The notes under the pieces: generated by a model
Databases searched by the model: none
The model's input: the letters and a program-made list of their open reading frames with translations, nothing else
Told to the model about the DNA's origin: nothing
Position numbers and translations under genes: made by a program
Part shown: one piece after another, positions 60,791-64,000 of the stretch
Position numbering within the stretch: the stretch's first letter is position 1
Layout: each line of letters starts with the position of its first letter
Assembly (NCBI GenBank): GCA_963838235.1
Contig: CAWIQJ010000005.1
Location: 930,001 to 994,000 of the forward strand
Source: JAFECT01 sp963838235
Lineage (GTDB): Bacteria > Pseudomonadota > Alphaproteobacteria > Caulobacterales > Caulobacteraceae
DNA: 64,000 nt
Reading direction: 5' to 3'

Positions 60791-61552
60791 ATGCAGAGAG
60801 CGCTCATCTGCCTATCGACCCTGCTTTTCGCCTACGCAGCGGTCGGCGCATCGTCCGCGAAGAGTCCTCCGAAGATTCCGACTTACATCTCCGCCGCGCT
60901 TGCGGACCCATCCCGGCCCGCTGACGATGTGAAGCTCGACGACGCGCGCAAGCCGGCCGAGTTGATGGCGTTCGCGGGGGTGAAGCCCGGCGATCGCATC
61001 GCCGAAATTCTGCCCGGGTTCGGATATTTCACCCGACTGCTGGCCGACGTCGCGGGTCCGAAAGGGGTCGTCTACGACATCGTTCCCAGCGAAGTCGCCA
61101 AGGGCTGGCGGATCGATCAAGCCAATGGCCTGGCCGCTGGCCACAAGAACGTGGTGGTGTTGCAGGAGTCGGCGAACGATCCAGCGACGCCCGCCAAGCT
61201 CGATGTCTTCTGGATCACGCTGAACTACCACGATCTGCACGATCCGCTGCTCGGGCCCGCGGACCTCGCCAAGGTCAACGCCACAGTCTTTCGGGACCTG
61301 AAGCCCGGCGGCGTCTACCTGGTCGTGGACCATGTGGCCCAAGCCGGTTCCGGCGTGCGCGACACCGATACCCTGCATCGGATCGATCCGGCGGTTGTGA
61401 AACGCGAAGTGGAGGCGGCAGGGTTCAGGCTTGAAGCCGAAAGCGACCTCCTGAGCAATCCGCAGGATGATCACACGAAGAAGGTGTTCGATCCGACGAT
61501 CCGGCGACACACCGACCAGTTCGTCTTCAAGTTCCGCAAGCCGCGTCGATAA
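60791..61552 (+). CDS. Exported methyltransferase-fold protein, paralogue 3
   Basis: 253 residues: signal peptide LICLSTLLFAYAAVGASSA, then AFAGVKPGDRIAEILPGFGY, FTRLLADVAGPKGVVYDIVP, VFWITLNYHDLHDPLLGPAD, LKPGGVYLVVDHVAQAGSGV, DTLHRIDPAVVKREVEAAGF and DQFVFKFRKPR. Closest in layout to paralogue 1, with no lipobox. Start ATG 60791 follows GGAGA. mmsB follows 71 bp later. Confidence 0.82.
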   Translation: MQRALICLSTLLFAYAAVGASSAKSPPKIPTYISAALADPSRPADDVKLDDARKPAELMAFAGVKPGDRIAEILPGFGYFTRLLADVAGPKGVVYDIVPSEVAKGWRIDQANGLAAGHKNVVVLQESANDPATPAKLDVFWITLNYHDLHDPLLGPADLAKVNATVFRDLKPGGVYLVVDHVAQAGSGVRDTDTLHRIDPAVVKREVEAAGFRLEAESDLLSNPQDDHTKKVFDPTIRRHTDQFVFKFRKPRR

Positions 61553-61623
61553 GCGGGCGTCTGGCGTCCTCCCGACGAAAGCGCTATCGGTCCGCCCATC
61601 CTCGAAAACGGAGAGCTTCACCA

Positions 61624-62514
61624 ATGCGGATCGCCTTCATCGGATTGGGCGCCATGGGAACCGGCATGGCGGCGAACCAGGTCAAGAAGGGCCGCAGCGT
61701 AACCGCGTTCGACCTGTCGGCGCCGGCGCTCGAAAAAGCCAAGGCCAACGGCTGCGAGATCGCGGCCTCGACGGCCGAGGCGGTGAACGGCGCGGACGCG
61801 GTGATCACCATGCTGCCCGCCGGCCAGCACGTGCTGAAGGTCTATGCCGAGGATATCTTCCCCAACGCAGCCAAGACGACCCTGTTGGCCGACTGTTCGA
61901 CCATCGACGTGGACACCGCGCGCAAGGTCGCGGGTATTGCCAAGGACCAGGGCTTCACCTTCGCCGACGCGCCGGTCTCGGGCGGCACCGCTGGGGCGGA
62001 CGCGGGCACGCTGGCCTTCATGGTCGGCTGCGACGAGGCGGCGTTCGCGCGTTACGAGGACCTGATCGCGCCCATGGCCCGGGCGACCTTTCGTGCCGGC
62101 GACCACGGGGCGGGGCAGGCGGCCAAGATCTGCAACAACATGGCGCTGGGCATCCAGATGATCGGGGTCTGCGAGGCCTTCGCCCTGGCCGAGCGCCTGG
62201 GCCTCGACGCCAAGAAGTTCGCCGACATCGCGTCGCAGTCCTCCAGCGCCGGCTGGGCTTTGAACTACTCCCCCTGGCCCGGCCTGTCGGAGACCTCGGC
62301 CTCGACCCGCGGCTACACCGGCGGCTTCGCCACCGCCCTGATGCTGAAGGACCTGAAACTGGCCCAGGAAGCCGCCGCCCGCTCCGGCGCCGCCACCCCG
62401 CTGGGCGCCCAGGCCGAGGCCCTCTACGCGCTCCTGGAGCGCCAGGGGCACGGCGGCAAGGACTTCTCTTCGATGCTGCAGTTCCTGCGCGGGAAGCTCG
62501 CGGAACTGGCCTGA
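61624..62514 (+). CDS. mmsB: 3-hydroxyisobutyrate dehydrogenase
   Basis: 296 residues. Rossmann IAFIGLGAMGTGMAANQVKK, substrate motif DAPVSGGTAGADAGTLAFMV, catalytic Lys in GAGQAAKICNNMALGIQMIG, and C-terminal ATALMLKDLKLAQEAAARSG. Oxidises 3-hydroxyisobutyrate to methylmalonate semialdehyde; the upstream dehydrogenase and hydrolase genes supply its substrate. Methylmalonate-semialdehyde dehydrogenase (mmsA) is not in the window. Confidence 0.92.
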   Translation: MRIAFIGLGAMGTGMAANQVKKGRSVTAFDLSAPALEKAKANGCEIAASTAEAVNGADAVITMLPAGQHVLKVYAEDIFPNAAKTTLLADCSTIDVDTARKVAGIAKDQGFTFADAPVSGGTAGADAGTLAFMVGCDEAAFARYEDLIAPMARATFRAGDHGAGQAAKICNNMALGIQMIGVCEAFALAERLGLDAKKFADIASQSSSAGWALNYSPWPGLSETSASTRGYTGGFATALMLKDLKLAQEAAARSGAATPLGAQAEALYALLERQGHGGKDFSSMLQFLRGKLAELA

Positions 62515-62577
62515 AACGGAGCCGTTCGGAAACCTGAGCGGACCGGGCGGCGTCTATTCGCGAAAAGGCGTGCGGCG

Positions 62578-62598
62578 ATTGGCGCAGATTGCGCCAAT
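62578..62598. promoter_or_regulatory. Perfect 9-bp palindrome upstream of hemA
   Basis: ATTGGCGCA (62578-62586), 3-nt spacer, TGCGCCAAT (62590-62598), about 98 bp before the hemA ATG and inside the only sizeable gap in the region. Symmetry and position suggest a transcription-factor site controlling tetrapyrrole synthesis. It does not match the FNR/FixK box TTGAT-N4-ATCAA. Confidence 0.55.
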
Positions 62599-62695
62599 TC
62601 TCGGCCCGTTTGGTGGACATGCGGAAGGCCCCCATGTCAAAAGCCGTCAACGCCGGAATCGCCTTATTGCGAACGGTTCTCAAGAGTTCGATGTG

Positions 62696-63919
62696 ATGGA
62701 TTATCAGGCCGCTTTCCGGGACGCGATCGACAAGGTCCGGGGCGAAGGACGTTACCGGGTTTTCGCCGATCTGAAGCGTCGCCGCGGCGCGTTCCCGCGC
62801 GCGGTGTGGACGCGGCCGGACGGGACTGAGGCGGACGTCACGGTGTGGTGCTCGAACGATTACCTCGGCCAGGGCCAGAACCCGGTGGTGCTGGACGCCA
62901 TGCACGCGGCCATCGACGCGGCAGGCTCGGGCTCGGGCGGCACGCGCAACATTTCTGGGACGACCCACTATCACGTGGAGCTGGAGGCTGAGCTCGCCGA
63001 CCTGCACGGCAAGGACGCGGCGCTGTTGTTCACCTCGGGCTATGTGGCCAACGAGGCGACCCTGTCGACCCTCGCCAAGATCCTGCCCGGCCTGATCATC
63101 TTTTCCGACGCGCAGAACCACGCCTCGATGATCGAGGGCATCCGCCAAGCCAAGTGTGAGCGACACGTGTTCCGCCACAACGACCTCGAGCACCTCGAAG
63201 ACCTGCTGCGCACGGCGCCGGCGAGCGCGCCGAAGCTGGTGGCGTTCGAGAGCGTCTATTCCATGGACGGCGACATCGCCGACATTCCCGCCACCGTGGC
63301 GCTGTCGAAGAAATATGGCGCCATGACCTACATCGACGAGGTCCACGCCGTCGGCATGTACGGCCCGCGCGGCGCCGGCGTCGCCGAGCGCGACGGGGTG
63401 ATGGATCAGATCGACATCGTCGAAGGCACCCTCGGCAAGGCCTTCGGCATGGTCGGCGGTTATATCGCGGCGAGCAGCGACATCGTTGACGCGATCCGTC
63501 TGTGGGCCTCGGGCTTCATCTTCACCACCTCGCTGCCGCCGGTGATCGCCGCGGGCGCCGCGGCGTCGATTCGCTGGCTGAAGGCGCATCCGGAAATCCG
63601 CGACCGTCACCAGGAACGCGCCGCGGCCCTGAAGCGCCGCTTCCTCGATGTAGGCATCCCGGTGATGCCGTCGGTCTGTCACATCGTGCCGGTGATGGTG
63701 GGCGACGCGGCTCACTGCAAACTGGTCAGCGACATTCTGCTCTACGAGCACGGCCTCTACGTCCAGCCGATCAACTATCCGACCGTCGCCAAGGGGACCG
63801 AGCGCCTGCGCTTTACGCCCTCGCCGGACCACACCGACGCGATGATGGACGAACTGGTTGCGGCCATGGACGCGCTGTGGACCCGCTGTAACGTCAAGCG
63901 CTTCCAGCAGGTCGCCTAG
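62696..63919 (+). CDS. hemA: 5-aminolevulinate synthase (ALAS, C4 pathway)
   Basis: 407-residue PLP enzyme condensing glycine with succinyl-CoA, the alphaproteobacterial entry to heme. MDYQAAFRDAIDKVRGEGRY, VWCSNDYLGQGQNPVVLDAM, SGGTRNISGTTHYHVELE, ESVYSMDGDIADIPATV, DEVHAVGMYGPRGAG, PLP-Lys in VEGTLGKAFGMVGGY, and FTTSLPPVIAAGA. ATG 62696 gives the family-typical N-terminus; an in-frame start at 62570 adds non-conserved residues. A perfect palindrome lies about 98 bp upstream. Confidence 0.96.
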   Translation: MDYQAAFRDAIDKVRGEGRYRVFADLKRRRGAFPRAVWTRPDGTEADVTVWCSNDYLGQGQNPVVLDAMHAAIDAAGSGSGGTRNISGTTHYHVELEAELADLHGKDAALLFTSGYVANEATLSTLAKILPGLIIFSDAQNHASMIEGIRQAKCERHVFRHNDLEHLEDLLRTAPASAPKLVAFESVYSMDGDIADIPATVALSKKYGAMTYIDEVHAVGMYGPRGAGVAERDGVMDQIDIVEGTLGKAFGMVGGYIAASSDIVDAIRLWASGFIFTTSLPPVIAAGAAASIRWLKAHPEIRDRHQERAAALKRRFLDVGIPVMPSVCHIVPVMVGDAAHCKLVSDILLYEHGLYVQPINYPTVAKGTERLRFTPSPDHTDAMMDELVAAMDALWTRCNVKRFQQVA

Positions 63920-63929
63920 GCCGCCGCCG

Positions 63930-64000
63930 GTGAAGGGTTACATCCTCGCCCAGGTCGATGTGCACGACCCGGAGGCCTACGAGGCCTATCGCAGCCGCAC
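63930..64000 (+). CDS. DUF1330 family protein (5' end only)
   Basis: From GTG 63930 the frame reads KGYILAQVDVHDPEAYEAYR and continues past the window. This opening is typical of DUF1330, small dimeric alpha/beta-barrel proteins of unknown function. It starts 11 bp after the hemA stop, so it may be co-transcribed with hemA. Confidence 0.7.
   Translation, partial: MKGYILAQVDVHDPEAYEAYRSR

Noticed and set aside
62578..62598. hemA palindrome as an FNR/FixK box
   Set aside because: The consensus is TTGAT-N4-ATCAA (14 bp); this element is 21 bp with TTGGCGC arms and wrong spacing.

Overview
The window is a GC-rich (well above 60% by eye) chromosomal segment of an alphaproteobacterium, most probably Caulobacterales (Caulobacter/Phenylobacterium-like). 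Pointers are a PhyR/EcfG general stress response locus with GGAAC-N16-CGTT promoters, an ALAS-type hemA, the gene run pdxJ-acpS-lepB-rnc-era-recO-parC, rpoZ overlapping a single rsh, dapA-smpB, and compact ATGA/GTGA gene overlaps. It is core chromosome: I see no prophage, insertion sequence, CRISPR array, rRNA or tRNA. No gene-free stretch reaches 300 bases.

Layout. 1-4.0 kb: general stress response (partial EcfG-type sigma factor, KGG stress protein, PhyR) surrounding a fused EgtB-EgtD ergothioneine enzyme. 4-17 kb: transporters and housekeeping singles (aromatic-acid MFS, response regulator, MBL hydrolase, APC permease, HrpB helicase, RidA, ABC-2 exporter, aldehyde dehydrogenase, two RNA methyltransferases). 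17-25 kb: a secreted GH36-like glycosidase, a tetR plus BtuFCD/FecCD-type import operon, and a soluble lytic transglycosylase whose 3' end overlaps the operon by 187 bp. 25-31 kb: dapA, smpB, GNAT, VOC, alcohol dehydrogenase, uracil-DNA glycosylase, NYN protein, folK, MerB-like protein. 31-43.5 kb: permease, rpoZ, rsh, a low-GC lipoprotein, then the conserved pdxJ-to-parC run. 43.5-55.5 kb: an exported TPR/hydrolase protein, a Gly-rich repeat protein, FrnE-like, LemA and M48 protease, a long imperfect palindrome, bpt, motB, flavin reductase, a dehydrogenase, two small TonB_C-like proteins, hemB. 55.5-64 kb: valine catabolism (isobutyryl-CoA dehydrogenase, 3-hydroxyisobutyryl-CoA hydrolase, mmsB) interleaved with an MFS transporter and three tandem exported methyltransferase-fold paralogues, then hemA and the start of a DUF1330 gene.

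Sequence quality matters. Three patches (about 28.5-30.75, 38.1-40.1 and 41.1-43.5 kb) carry dense single-base indels, mostly insertions, plus a few stop codons in genes that cannot all be dead (lepB, rnc, era, parC, folK). These are most simply assembly errors, and those genes are annotated as intended reading units.

The most interesting biology: the sulfoxide synthase-methyltransferase fusion sitting inside the stress-response locus; the three exported methyltransferase-fold proteins embedded in a valine-degradation cluster; the TPR-alpha/beta-hydrolase exported protein; the 187-bp convergent coding overlap; and the 132-bp palindromic element.
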